Source of the DNA: Flavobacteriaceae bacterium PS02293 | Lineage (GTDB): Bacteria; Bacteroidota; Bacteroidia; Flavobacteriales; Weeksellaceae | Length of the DNA stretch: 64,000 nucleotides | Direction of reading: 5' to 3' | Assembly: GCA_029960045.1 (NCBI GenBank) | Contig: JASCOV010000012.1 | Coordinates: forward strand, 1-64,000 | In this document: positions 25,252 through 33,887 of the stretch, piece after piece | Layout: each line of letters begins with the position of its first letter | Position numbering within the stretch: the stretch's first letter is position 1 | Notes under the pieces: generated by a model | What the model was told of the DNA's origin: nothing | Databases searched by the model: none | What the model saw: only the letters and a program-made list of their open reading frames with translations | Made by a program: the position numbers and the translations under genes

Positions 25252-26322
25252 ATGAAAAAATCAATCATTTTCATATTACCAGATTTGGAAACGGGTGGAG
25301 CAGAACGCATCATCACAACGATTGCGAATCATCTTCCCAGAGACAAATTCTCGCCATCCATTCTTTTACTAAGGAAAGAAGGTGCTTATCTTGATTTTTT
25401 AAAACCTGACGTTGAGATTATCGATATCCAAACGCCAAGAATCAGACATTCTTTGAAGCCAATTCTTTTGGAAATAAAACGTAGGAAACCCGATATTGTA
25501 TTTTCAGGTTTTGGAGAAGTGAATGCATATTTATCCTTATTTATTAAACTTTTTCCAAATACCAAATTCATAGCAAGAGAAACCAATGTTGTTTCGCAGC
25601 ACGTTACCAGAAAAGAAATTAAGTTTTTCTATAAATTCTATAATAGTTATAACAGAATCATTGCGCAAAGTAATGATATGGAAATCGATTTGATTAAAAA
25701 TTTCGGGATTAAGAAAAATAAATTAGTCAAAATTAATAATCCTGTAGATGTAGATTTCATCGAAGAAAAACTGAAGCAATCAGATAAACCAACAGAATTT
25801 TCTCCACAACACAAACACGTTGTTGCAATCGGGAATCTCTCTGCCAGAAAAGGTTTTGATAATCTATTGAAAGTTTTTTCCAGACTCAAAAATCAAAATA
25901 TTCTACTTCATATTCTTGGCGATGGAAAAGATAAAGAAATGCTTTTGCAGATGAAGGAAATGTTGGGATTAGACCACGTTATTTTTCACGGTAAAAAAAG
26001 CAATCCTTATCAATATCTCAAATTTGCTGATCTTTTTATTCTTTCTTCACGTTATGAAGGTTTTCCGAATGTTCTTTTGGAGGCCGGAACTTGCGGCGTT
26101 TATTCGTTAGCTAATAATTGTCCTGGCGGAATAGATGAAATTATCATCGATCAAATCAATGGGGAAATATCAAATATCGAAAATTATGATGATTTTGCAG
26201 AAAAGATAAAACACACTGTTCATAGAAATAACAACAAAGAAGATATCAAAACATCCATAAAATCTCGTTTTTCCAAAGATATTATACTAAAGAAATATGA
26301 AGATTTGCTTTGGAATTTATAA
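25252..26322 (+). CDS. GT4-family glycosyltransferase
   Basis: A 356-residue GT-B enzyme. The N-terminal domain starts IFILPDLETGGAERIITTIA, the usual acceptor-side motif of GT4. The C-terminal donor domain has VAIGNLSARKGFDNLLKVFS near residue 190, HILGDGKDKEML near 223 and the EGFPNVLLEAG (E-x7-E) signature near 267. It probably adds a sugar to a surface glycan or lipid from a nucleotide sugar. No other polysaccharide genes are adjacent, so the acceptor is unknown. A TAATTTTG box lies at 25240-25247, only four bases before the ATG, so a leaderless transcript is conceivable. Confidence 0.9.
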   Translation: MKKSIIFILPDLETGGAERIITTIANHLPRDKFSPSILLLRKEGAYLDFLKPDVEIIDIQTPRIRHSLKPILLEIKRRKPDIVFSGFGEVNAYLSLFIKLFPNTKFIARETNVVSQHVTRKEIKFFYKFYNSYNRIIAQSNDMEIDLIKNFGIKKNKLVKINNPVDVDFIEEKLKQSDKPTEFSPQHKHVVAIGNLSARKGFDNLLKVFSRLKNQNILLHILGDGKDKEMLLQMKEMLGLDHVIFHGKKSNPYQYLKFADLFILSSRYEGFPNVLLEAGTCGVYSLANNCPGGIDEIIIDQINGEISNIENYDDFAEKIKHTVHRNNNKEDIKTSIKSRFSKDIILKKYEDLLWNL

Positions 26323-26343
26323 ACATATTTGAATTATTATATT

Positions 26344-26796
26344 ATGAAAAATATTTTTGCATTAGCAGTTGCGACTGTGATTTCAGTTTCCTGTAATTCT
26401 GTAAAATCCGGATATTCTGCTTTGAATCAAGAAGTTCCTTACAAAGAAGCAAAAAATTATTTTGTTAAGAATAATATTGATGCTGCGATTGATAATCCTA
26501 AGTTTGAAAATCAACAAAATTTTGATCAGGTTTTCGGGATGGCGACAACAATGGGAGAGAATGGAATACCAACATCAATAAACTTTTCTAAAGAATTCGT
26601 AGTGGCACAGATAGAAGATCCATCGACTCAGAAAGTTGAATTGAAACCGGTTTCTATCAAGAAAAATGCTAATATTCTTGAAATTAAATACCGGAAAATT
26701 GTTGGCGAAAATCAATCTTATACTTCGCAACCTGCAATGATATTAATTATTGATAAGAAATATAATGGAGACGTCAATTTTGTAGAAGTCCAATAG
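26344..26796 (+). CDS. conserved lipoprotein of unknown function
   Basis: A 150-residue protein whose start is set at the ATG of MKNIFALAVATVISVSC; the frame extends five codons further up. The lipobox VSVSC gives Cys17 as the acylated residue. The mature domain (YKEAKNYFVKNN, FDQVFGMATTMG, FSKEFVVAQIEDP, ILIIDKKYNGDVNFVEV) resembles small Bacteroidota lipoproteins I recall only as hypothetical. It follows the glycosyltransferase by 21 bases and may share its transcript. Role unknown. Confidence 0.75.
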   Translation: MKNIFALAVATVISVSCNSVKSGYSALNQEVPYKEAKNYFVKNNIDAAIDNPKFENQQNFDQVFGMATTMGENGIPTSINFSKEFVVAQIEDPSTQKVELKPVSIKKNANILEIKYRKIVGENQSYTSQPAMILIIDKKYNGDVNFVEVQ

Positions 26797-26801
26797 ATTA
26801 T

Positions 26802-26832
26802 AAAAAATCCTGAAATTAATTCAGGATTTTTT
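26802..26832. terminator. bidirectional terminator
   Basis: AAAAAATCCTGAA (26802-26814) pairs with TTCAGGATTTTTT (26820-26832). It overlaps the end of the convergent NUDIX gene. Confidence 0.9.
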
Positions 26833-27232
26833 CTTTTGCAAACTCAAAAACGCGTTTATCTATCGGTAACGGGAAAGGATTTTCTCCATCTAATGGAAAC
26901 CATTCTGTTTTTTCGATACAAGGATCCAGTATTAGTAAATCCTGCTCATTCAAGATCTCTGCCAAATAATAAATAGTGATTAATTGCTCATTATCTCGGA
27001 ATCTGGAAACCAAAAAATCGTCCTGCGTGTAGAAATGTTCTGTGACATTAATATCAAGATTCAATTCCTCCTGAAATTCTCTTTTCAAACATTCGATTGT
27101 GCTTTCTCCGAATTCCAAACCACCTCCTGGTAATTTGATCAGAAAATCTCCTGCATATTCCTCGTGGAGCGCAAGAATCTTATTATCTTTTATACAAAGC
27201 GCATACACGCGAATGTTAATCTTATCTATCAT
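26816..27232 (-). CDS. NUDIX hydrolase
   Basis: A 138-residue protein with the complete Nudix box: GGGLEFGESTIECLKREFQ followed by EEL, which keeps the catalytic glutamates that bind Mg. It hydrolyses nucleoside diphosphates linked to another moiety. The substrate cannot be predicted from the sequence. A preceding strand region (YALCIKDNKILALHEEY) and a following WFPLD are family-typical. It lies 33 bases after mnmD, same strand, so the two may be co-transcribed. Confidence 0.9.
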   Translation of the reverse strand: MIDKINIRVYALCIKDNKILALHEEYAGDFLIKLPGGGLEFGESTIECLKREFQEELNLDINVTEHFYTQDDFLVSRFRDNEQLITIYYLAEILNEQDLLILDPCIEKTEWFPLDGENPFPLPIDKRVFEFAKEKILN

Positions 27233-27265
27233 AGCTGTAATTTGGTGTGTCTAATTTATGGAAAA

Positions 27266-27940
27266 TTATTTTTTCCAGGCAATCATCATTTCTCTTTTTC
27301 CCGGCGGACCTTGTTTTTTCTCAACTTCGAAGCCTAATTCTATCAGATTTCTTCTGACACTTCCTTTTGATGAATATGTGGTCAGCAAACCTCCGGATTT
27401 TATTTTTGCAGCTACAATTTCCAATAGTTCCATTTCCCAAAGATCAGGCTGTACTCTCGCTCCGAAACAATCAAAATAAACCAAATCAATTAGAGGTAAT
27501 TCTGTGTTTTTAAGATCAAAAAAGTCCTTTTTAAGTTTTGTGAGATAAAAATCAGATGCTAATTCATTCGGGATTTCCCAATCTAACTCGTGGATTTTCA
27601 GAGCCAAATCTTTAATAAAATCATTTGAAAATAATTCGGAATAAGAAAGTTCTGACGCTTCTTCCAAAAAAATTGGATATTTTTCTACTCCAAAATAGTT
27701 AATCAGATGATTTTTGTCATTTTTCAAATATTCATCAAATGTTACCAAAACGTTAAGACCTGTTCCAAAACCAAGTTCTAAAATATTAATTTCGTAACTA
27801 TTTATTAATTTTAGTCCATTATTAATAAATACATGTATAGCTTCCTGTAATGCCCCATGTTTGGAATGATAGGTTTCTTCTAACTCATTGATTAATAAAG
27901 TTTTACTTCCGTCATTGGTCGTTATTAATTCTCTTTTCAA
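27266..27940 (-). CDS. mnmD: MnmD-type tRNA wobble-uridine methyltransferase
   Basis: A 224-residue stand-alone member of the family equivalent to the methyltransferase half of MnmC (DUF752). Features are TTNDGSKTLL and TYHSKHGALQEAIHVF at the N-terminus, the SAM loop ILELGFGTGLNVL near residue 65, YFDCFGARVQPDLW near 157 and the end GPPGKREMMIAWKK. It should methylate 5-aminomethyl-2-thiouridine in tRNA; the FAD half of MnmC is absent, as in other stand-alone enzymes. The start is TTG; no ATG precedes the first stop upstream. Confidence 0.88.
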   Translation of the reverse strand: MKRELITTNDGSKTLLINELEETYHSKHGALQEAIHVFINNGLKLINSYEINILELGFGTGLNVLVTFDEYLKNDKNHLINYFGVEKYPIFLEEASELSYSELFSNDFIKDLALKIHELDWEIPNELASDFYLTKLKKDFFDLKNTELPLIDLVYFDCFGARVQPDLWEMELLEIVAAKIKSGGLLTTYSSKGSVRRNLIELGFEVEKKQGPPGKREMMIAWKK

Positions 27941-27990
27941 AGTATTTTTTTACAAATTTAACATAAATTTTTATTATTAAATATTTATTA

Positions 27991-27998
27991 TATATTTG
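27991..27998 (+). promoter_or_regulatory. Bacteroidota -7 promoter box for ilvE
   Basis: TATATTTG matches TAnnTTTG, 25 bases before the ilvE ATG, with a T-rich stretch near the -33 position. Confidence 0.5.
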
Positions 27999-28023
27999 TA
28001 ATACCTCAACAAAAAATTAAAAA

Positions 28024-29094
28024 ATGATAATTCAAAAATCTACCAACCCAAGAATTTCAACATTTGATCCTAACAATTTCTCATTCGGGAATACTTTTAT
28101 AGATCATATGATAATCTGTGAATACGAGAACGGAAAATGGGGGGATCTACAACTGATTCCTTATGGACCTATCGGTTTTACCCCGGCAATGATGGGGGTC
28201 AACTACGGACAAGCTTGTTTTGAGGGGATGAAGGCTTACAAGGATAATGATGGTCAGGTGTTCCTTTTCCGCCCGGAAAAGAACTTTCAACGTATTAACA
28301 AATCCGCAAAAAGATTGGCTATTCCTGAGATTTCCGAAGAAATGTTCTTGGATGGACTAAAAGCTTTGGTAGATATAGACAGAGATTGGATTCCGCAAGG
28401 CGAAGGAATGTCTTTATACATAAGACCAGTTTTATTTGCCACTGAAGAAGCACTTAAGGCAAGAATTGCAGAAAAATATATGTTCGCTATTGTAGCGACT
28501 CCAGCGAAAAGTTATTATACAGCACCGGTTTCTGTGAAGATCTCTGATCATTATTCAAGAGCAGCAAGTGGAGGTGTAGGCGCTGCAAAAGCTGCCGGAA
28601 ATTACGCTGCCTCTTTCTATCCAACTCAATTGGCAATAGAAGAAGGTTACGACCAAATCATCTGGACAGACGATTGTTCTCACGAGTATTTTGAAGAAAG
28701 TGGAACAATGAATGTTTTCGTTAGAATTAATGATACAATCTACACACCAAAAACATCTGATAAAATTCTTGATGGAATTACCCGAGACAGTTTCCTTAAG
28801 CTTGCTGAAAGAAGAGGAATTGATGTCGTTGTTGGAAATGTAAAAGTGACAGATGTAATAGAAGCTCAGAAAAATGGAACTTTGAAAGAAGTTTGGGGTG
28901 TTGGAACTGCTGTTGTAACCAGTATTTTTGAAGCATTGGGTTACCAGGGAGAACACCTTGAATTACCAAAACTATCTGATGAAGAGAGTTTTGCAGTACA
29001 GCTTAAAAATGACCTTGTAAATATCCAAACCAATAACGCTGAAGATACTTTCGGATGGAGAGTTTTGGTTGAAGAAAATGTCTATAGCATATAG
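28024..29094 (+). CDS. ilvE: branched-chain amino acid aminotransferase
   Basis: A 356-residue fold-type IV PLP enzyme of the long (type II, eukaryote-like) IlvE group. GMKAYKDNDGQVFLFRPEKN near residue 72, LYIRPVLFAT near 139, the PLP lysine region GGVGAAKAAGNYAAS near 184 and EESGTMNVFVRI near 225 are all in place. It transfers the amino group between glutamate and branched-chain keto acids. The length is normal. It is monocistronic with its own promoter box and terminator. Confidence 0.95.
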   Translation: MIIQKSTNPRISTFDPNNFSFGNTFIDHMIICEYENGKWGDLQLIPYGPIGFTPAMMGVNYGQACFEGMKAYKDNDGQVFLFRPEKNFQRINKSAKRLAIPEISEEMFLDGLKALVDIDRDWIPQGEGMSLYIRPVLFATEEALKARIAEKYMFAIVATPAKSYYTAPVSVKISDHYSRAASGGVGAAKAAGNYAASFYPTQLAIEEGYDQIIWTDDCSHEYFEESGTMNVFVRINDTIYTPKTSDKILDGITRDSFLKLAERRGIDVVVGNVKVTDVIEAQKNGTLKEVWGVGTAVVTSIFEALGYQGEHLELPKLSDEESFAVQLKNDLVNIQTNNAEDTFGWRVLVEENVYSI

Positions 29095-29122
29095 AATTAA
29101 ATAAAAAGTAAATTGAAAAGCG

Positions 29123-29149
29123 AAAACCGGAAATTATTTTCCGGTTTTT
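29123..29149 (+). terminator. ilvE terminator
   Basis: AAAACCGGAAA pairs with TTTTCCGGTTTTT across a short AT loop, about 28 bases after the stop. Confidence 0.9.
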
Positions 29150-29181
29150 GTTTTAATGCCAATTAAGTCTGTGAAAATTCT

Positions 29182-29189
29182 TAATTTTG
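29182..29189 (+). promoter_or_regulatory. -7 promoter box before gldI-like gene
   Basis: TAATTTTG matches TAnnTTTG and lies 52 bases before the ATG at 29242. Confidence 0.4.
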
Positions 29190-29241
29190 CCAAAGTTTTT
29201 TGAAGACAATCATATTTTGATTTTCAGATGACATCCGAAAC

Positions 29242-29754
29242 ATGAAAAAATTAATATACATAACATCTTTAGCTATTATTGCATCGTGTGCAAAACAGAA
29301 TCCCAATCAGCATTCTGGTGAGCAATATATGTCTGAAAGCGAAATGGAAGTTTCCAAAAACAGAACAAAAGATCTGAATACTTTGGAAAGAACTCAAATC
29401 CAAGACTGGATCAAATCTCAAGATGTAAAGTATTATCCAATGGGAATGAACTATTGGGTAAATATTGAAGGCCTTGAACAGCTTCCTCGTAAAAATAACG
29501 GCGACAAAGTTTCCTATAAATATGACATCTATGATTTTGACAGAACCAAATTATATGATTCATCCATTCAAAATGAAAATGTAGTATTTGGACATTTTGT
29601 AGAAATGGACGCTGTAGCAGATGTTATCCGGTATTTGAAAAAAGGAGAGGAGGCGGAGATTCTTGTTCCTTCGGTTTTAGCTTACGGAACTTATGGCGAC
29701 AATAAAAAAATCACAAATGATATGCCTCTTATTATCAAAGTAAAAGTATTATAA
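29242..29754 (+). CDS. gldI: GldI-like FKBP-type peptidyl-prolyl isomerase lipoprotein
   Basis: A 170-residue lipoprotein (IIASC, Cys16). The N-terminal linker ends in MSESEMEVSKNRTKDLN, followed by YYPMGMNYWVNIEG. A degenerate FKBP domain follows, whose end (AEILVPSVLAYGTYGDNKKI, then PLIIKVKVL) is the best-preserved part. Size, lipid anchor and the YGDNKKI ending match GldI, the lipoprotein PPIase needed for gliding and T9SS function in Flavobacterium johnsoniae. Whether this organism glides is unknown. Many non-gliding relatives keep the gene. It forms a pair with the dual immunophilin gene 20 bases downstream. Confidence 0.75.
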   Translation: MKKLIYITSLAIIASCAKQNPNQHSGEQYMSESEMEVSKNRTKDLNTLERTQIQDWIKSQDVKYYPMGMNYWVNIEGLEQLPRKNNGDKVSYKYDIYDFDRTKLYDSSIQNENVVFGHFVEMDAVADVIRYLKKGEEAEILVPSVLAYGTYGDNKKITNDMPLIIKVKVL

Positions 29755-29774
29755 CTAACTATTATTAATAAACA

Positions 29775-30872
29775 ATGAAAAAAATTATAGCACTTTCTAT
29801 AACATTATTAACATTATTAAATTGTAAAACATTGGAAATAGACAAAGAAGTTTATAAAAGCTTGCCAGACGGGCTTTATGGAAATTTTGTAACAAGCAAA
29901 GGCGAAATTCTGGTAAAATTCGAAGATGAGAAATCTCCGGTAACAGTTGCCAATTTTGTAGGCCTTGCAGAAGGTAAAATCGAAAACAAAGCTAAGAAAA
30001 AAGGAGAGCCTTTCTATGACGGAACCATCTTCCACAGAGTAATTAAGGATTTTATGATCCAAGGTGGAGATCCACAAGGAACAGGAATGGGAGATCCTGG
30101 ATATAAATTCGGTGATGAGAGAAATGACCTTCAACACACAGGAAAAGGTATTTTATCTATGGCGAATTCAGGACCTAACACAAACGGTTCTCAGTTCTTC
30201 ATTACAGAAATTGCAACGCCTTGGTTGGATGGAAAACACACAATCTTCGGTAAAGTTGTAGGTGGAGAAGCAACTATCGATTCTATTGCAAACGTAGAAA
30301 AAGGACCTCAGGACAAACCTAAAACTGATGTTGTTTTGACAAAAGTAGCAGTTTTTGGGAAAGGAGATGCTTACAAACATTACGATGCTGCGAAAATCTT
30401 CTCTGAAGGTAAAGCAAAAATCGAAGAAAAAAACAAAGCATATCTAGCAAAAGAAGAAGCAGAAAAAGCTAAGAAATTGGCTGAATTTGCTGCAAATCAA
30501 GAGAAACTTGTAAACGATATGAAAGCAGGAATGCAATCTACGCCTTCAGGTTTATTCTATAAAATTACCAAAACTACCACTGGTGCAAACCCAACGCCGG
30601 GACAAACTGTTGCTGTGCATTACGCAGGAAAATTGATCAACGGTGAAGAGTTTGATAATTCTTTCAAGAGAAATGCGCCAATTGATATTCCAATCGGTGT
30701 TGGTCAGGTGATCAAAGGTTGGGACGAAGGAATTCTTTTATTGAAAGAAGGCGAAACTGCTACATTATTGATTCCACCAGCTTTAGGTTACGGAGAAAGA
30801 GGAGCAGGCGGCGTTATTCCACCAAACTCTTGGTTGGTTTTCGATGTAGAATTGGTAAGTATCCAAAAATAA
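29775..30872 (+). CDS. cyclophilin-FKBP dual peptidyl-prolyl isomerase (CFBP type) lipoprotein
   Basis: A 365-residue fusion of two unrelated PPIase folds. After a lipobox-like LLNC (Cys17) comes a cyclophilin domain (about 35-205: FHRVIKDFMIQGGDPQGTG, MANSGPNTNGSQFFI, WLDGKHTIFGKVVGG). A charged helical linker rich in AKK/EEK spans about 215-255. An FKBP domain covers about 260-365 (GQTVAVHYAGKL, QVIKGWDEGILLLKEGE, LGYGERGAGGVIPPNSWLVF). Both active sites look complete. Such cyclophilin-first fusions have been described in Flavobacterium. It should fold exported proteins at the periplasmic or outer membrane side. Confidence 0.92.
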   Translation: MKKIIALSITLLTLLNCKTLEIDKEVYKSLPDGLYGNFVTSKGEILVKFEDEKSPVTVANFVGLAEGKIENKAKKKGEPFYDGTIFHRVIKDFMIQGGDPQGTGMGDPGYKFGDERNDLQHTGKGILSMANSGPNTNGSQFFITEIATPWLDGKHTIFGKVVGGEATIDSIANVEKGPQDKPKTDVVLTKVAVFGKGDAYKHYDAAKIFSEGKAKIEEKNKAYLAKEEAEKAKKLAEFAANQEKLVNDMKAGMQSTPSGLFYKITKTTTGANPTPGQTVAVHYAGKLINGEEFDNSFKRNAPIDIPIGVGQVIKGWDEGILLLKEGETATLLIPPALGYGERGAGGVIPPNSWLVFDVELVSIQK

Positions 30873-30893
30873 TCTAAGCTTAGATTTAATCAT

Positions 30894-30928
30894 AAAAAAG
30901 GAGTGAAATTAATTTTTCACTCCTTTTT
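30894..30928. terminator. bidirectional terminator
   Basis: AAAAAGGAGTGAAA pairs with TTTCACTCCTTTTT between convergent genes. A perfect 16-base palindrome AATCTAAGCTTAGATT (30871-30886) precedes it, overlapping the stop codon. Confidence 0.9.
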
Positions 30929-30946
30929 ATTTGTATTTCAAAATTA

Positions 30947-31483
30947 TTAAGATAATAATTGGTAAGCTTTCTTTGCTCCAGTTACACAAGCTTCGTAATT
31001 TTCTTCTGTAATCTTTTCATCAATAATAGATTTGAATTCCTGCCAGTACGGTCCTGTGTTCTCGCCATAAACTCCGAAATAATTAAACTCAACATTCTCG
31101 AATTCCGGATTTCTTTTCAATTGTTTTGCGATTACGTTTCCTCCTAAAGTAGAACCTTCCATCACATACAAAGCACCAAAAGCTTCCGCTTCATTTTCCA
31201 AATTTTGTGTTGGAACTTCGCTTACAGTTTCGATATTCAGATTATCAAGATCAGTTTTAAGTGCAACTATTTTGCTTCTTAACTCTAATTTCAATTCCGG
31301 ATAGTTTTTAAGATTTTCCTGAATCTGAGGTTCGTATCTGCTGATTAATGTATAATTATGAATCAAAAGCGTTTTGTAATCGTCCAAAGTATAAGATTTG
31401 TCGAAGATCTTTTGAGATTGCAATTTTGCTTCTGTGTCGTCGTGCTGTTGTTTTGTTTGTTCTTTAAGAAATACTGAAATCAT
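30947..31483 (-). CDS. bphO: biliverdin-producing heme oxygenase
   Basis: A 178-residue all-helical heme oxygenase. The proximal His lies in QTKQQHDDTEAKL near residue 14, and the distal-helix glycine region is ALYVMEGSTLGGNVIAKQL near 103. It opens heme to biliverdin, iron and CO. The gene overlaps the end of the bacteriophytochrome gene by 20 bases, so it most likely supplies that protein's chromophore, as in known bphO-bphP operons. It could also serve iron release from heme, but no uptake genes are adjacent. Confidence 0.93.
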   Translation of the reverse strand: MISVFLKEQTKQQHDDTEAKLQSQKIFDKSYTLDDYKTLLIHNYTLISRYEPQIQENLKNYPELKLELRSKIVALKTDLDNLNIETVSEVPTQNLENEAEAFGALYVMEGSTLGGNVIAKQLKRNPEFENVEFNYFGVYGENTGPYWQEFKSIIDEKITEENYEACVTGAKKAYQLLS

Positions 31484-33668
31484 AGTCAGGTTTTTGAAAT
31501 TTTAATATAAATGTTGTTCCTTTTCCGCTCTCACTTTCGTAGCTGATCTCGCCGCCCATTTTCTCCATCAGATGCTGAACGATATTCAGTCCAACTCCAT
31601 TTCCATTGAAAGCTTTTGCATTGCTCATTCTACTGAAGATCTTAAACATTTTACCGGCATCTTCTTTATCAATACCGATTCCATTGTCAGATATCTTGTA
31701 AGTTACGCCATTTTCATAAACTTCCCCAATAATTTTAACTGTAGGTCTGGAAGCTTTTGAGGAGTATTTGATAGCATTACCAATCACATTTCCAAATACC
31801 TGATAAACCATTGTAGGATCACCCAAAACTTCCGGAGTATTCTCTATAATGACTTCTGTATGAGGTGAATCAAAGCTTATTTTAGATTCGTCTGCCAGCT
31901 TATTAATTAATGAATCAACTTCAATCTTTTTGAGTTCGATTTCAGATTTTTTTATTTTACTAAGTTCCAGAACATTCTTGATCATATCACTCATAGAATC
32001 TACTTGACCAATGATCGTATCCAAAAATTTATGAGATTTTTCATCTGGCTCAAAACTTCTTTTCATCAATTGAGCATTCAGTTTGATGACGGTAAGTGGT
32101 GTATTCAAATCGTGAGAAATAGTATAAGAAAAAGAATCTAATTCAGCATTCAGCTCTCTTAATTGATTGTTTAGATCTACAATTTGAGACGATTTGGTAT
32201 GAGATGCTTTTAGAATAACAGATGTTATCCACTTTGCAGATTCTATTTCTCTTGTTTTCCAGGGAAGAGCAGTGTCTTTTACATATTCCTTCCAAACTTC
32301 GAATGATTTTCTTGGAGAGAATTTGATGATCTCCACGCCGTCTTTTATTTCAGAAGTGGTTTCTTTTTCAGGGTTTCCAGCCCATTTGATCCTCTGGCCT
32401 TGTTCTTTTCTCATCCATATCAGCATATCGGAAGTATTGCTTCCCAAAACGCTGATAATTATCCCACAGCTGATTTCCGAGTTGTCGAGTTCCAGTCCGC
32501 TAGTTTTACAGAAAGTATCGGAGATGAAAATATTCTCCTCAAAATCCTGATTATTTTCCTTGCTCCAATTGATGATTTTATCAATATCAGATTCGTTTGG
32601 AACGTTGCCGTGCGTCAGGATTTCATTATTGATTTTAATGATCATTCCTTCGGCAGAACAGGTGTTCATAATATCCTCGATATTATTTTCCAAAGCTTTT
32701 CCGAAATTATCTTCATTCAAAAGATTCTGACGAAGCGAAATATTACTAAGATTGCTCTTCTGATAATCTTCTAAAGTTTGCAAAGATTTGTAAGAGCCAT
32801 AAGCATTCGCTGCAGTTCTGGTAAGTGTTTCCACCAAAAGTCTGGACTGTAGATCTAAGTGTTTTGGTGTAGCATTCTGGCAAGCGACAAGTCCCCACAA
32901 TTGTCCATTAACGATGATAGATGCACTAAAACTTGTTTCTACACCACTATTTTTGATGTATTGGACGTGTATTGGCGAACTAGCTCTCGTAACACTGTAA
33001 GTAAGATCAATTTTTTCTTTCTCGTTTCCTAAGATAGGAAAAGTCTTGGCGGATGCATTGGATGTAATTCTAACAGTATTTTTCAGATACAGCGCTCTAG
33101 CCTGTGCTGGAATATCTGATTCCGGATAATGGAGATGAAGGTAGCTTTCCAAACCTGGTTTTACCAATTCATCTATTACTTCGCCACTCCCATCATACAA
33201 AAACTGATAAATCATTGTGCGGTCAAAATCAATTATGTTTTGAACTTCCTGCAACAAAAGTTTCCAGATATTCTCATCGCTTGACATTTTAAGAATATTC
33301 TGAATAGCTTTATACTCTTGATTGATTTTGTGATTAGGAATTACCTTCTCGATTTCATAGAAAGTAAAAGCGTTATTTGTATGAATAGAAAGCGTGTATT
33401 CTTCTTCTTTGAAAGTAATATGTTGGATTGCAAGTTCTTGATTATTAGAAAAGTTATCCCAATTTATATCAAGCTTTAATTCATCAAATAAAACTTTAAT
33501 ATTTTTACCTAATACCAACTTGGGATCTTGAGAAAACAAATCCAAAAAATTCTCACTGTAGAAAGTGATTTTAGAATCTTGAGTGCCAACTAAAAATCCA
33601 TATGACTGAACTTCTCCGCAAATATGAATAGGTTCTTGATCACAATTGATATATTCTTTCGGATACAT
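31464..33668 (-). CDS. bphP: bacteriophytochrome sensor histidine kinase
   Basis: A 734-residue protein in the order PAS (1-115), GAF (130-300), PHY (310-490), HisKA and HATPase. The N-terminus INCDQEPIHICGEVQSYG places Cys9 where BphPs attach biliverdin. The GAF domain keeps YPESDIPAQARALY (Asp of the pyrrole-water network) and SPIHVQYIKNSGVE (His near the chromophore). The PHY tongue has PRKSFEVW. The kinase has SYTISHDLNTPLTVIKL (phospho-His), then N and G boxes. It senses red/far-red light. No response-regulator gene is adjacent, so its partner is elsewhere. Confidence 0.95.
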   Translation of the reverse strand: MYPKEYINCDQEPIHICGEVQSYGFLVGTQDSKITFYSENFLDLFSQDPKLVLGKNIKVLFDELKLDINWDNFSNNQELAIQHITFKEEEYTLSIHTNNAFTFYEIEKVIPNHKINQEYKAIQNILKMSSDENIWKLLLQEVQNIIDFDRTMIYQFLYDGSGEVIDELVKPGLESYLHLHYPESDIPAQARALYLKNTVRITSNASAKTFPILGNEKEKIDLTYSVTRASSPIHVQYIKNSGVETSFSASIIVNGQLWGLVACQNATPKHLDLQSRLLVETLTRTAANAYGSYKSLQTLEDYQKSNLSNISLRQNLLNEDNFGKALENNIEDIMNTCSAEGMIIKINNEILTHGNVPNESDIDKIINWSKENNQDFEENIFISDTFCKTSGLELDNSEISCGIIISVLGSNTSDMLIWMRKEQGQRIKWAGNPEKETTSEIKDGVEIIKFSPRKSFEVWKEYVKDTALPWKTREIESAKWITSVILKASHTKSSQIVDLNNQLRELNAELDSFSYTISHDLNTPLTVIKLNAQLMKRSFEPDEKSHKFLDTIIGQVDSMSDMIKNVLELSKIKKSEIELKKIEVDSLINKLADESKISFDSPHTEVIIENTPEVLGDPTMVYQVFGNVIGNAIKYSSKASRPTVKIIGEVYENGVTYKISDNGIGIDKEDAGKMFKIFSRMSNAKAFNGNGVGLNIVQHLMEKMGGEISYESESGKGTTFILKFQKPDYDFSIS

Positions 33669-33834
33669 ATTGCAGGTTATTAATTAGATATATCATTTGT
33701 TTTAATGAGTAAAGATAAAAATAATAATTAACTCTTGTTAATTTAATCTATAGTTAAATTTTAATTATTTAAGTTTAATTTTTAATAAGCTGTAATTCAA
33801 ATCAATTAGAAAAAAGAATGAATTATAGAAATGA

Positions 33835-33864
33835 AAAAGACGTCAATTTTCATCAACGTCTTTT
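33835..33864 (-). terminator. terminator of the serA/DUF1015 transcript
   Basis: AAAAGACGT (33835-33843) pairs with ACGTCTTTT (33856-33864). The T run follows on the minus strand, 24 bases after the DUF1015 stop. Confidence 0.8.
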
Positions 33865-33887
33865 CTGAATTTTATATAAAACTAAAA

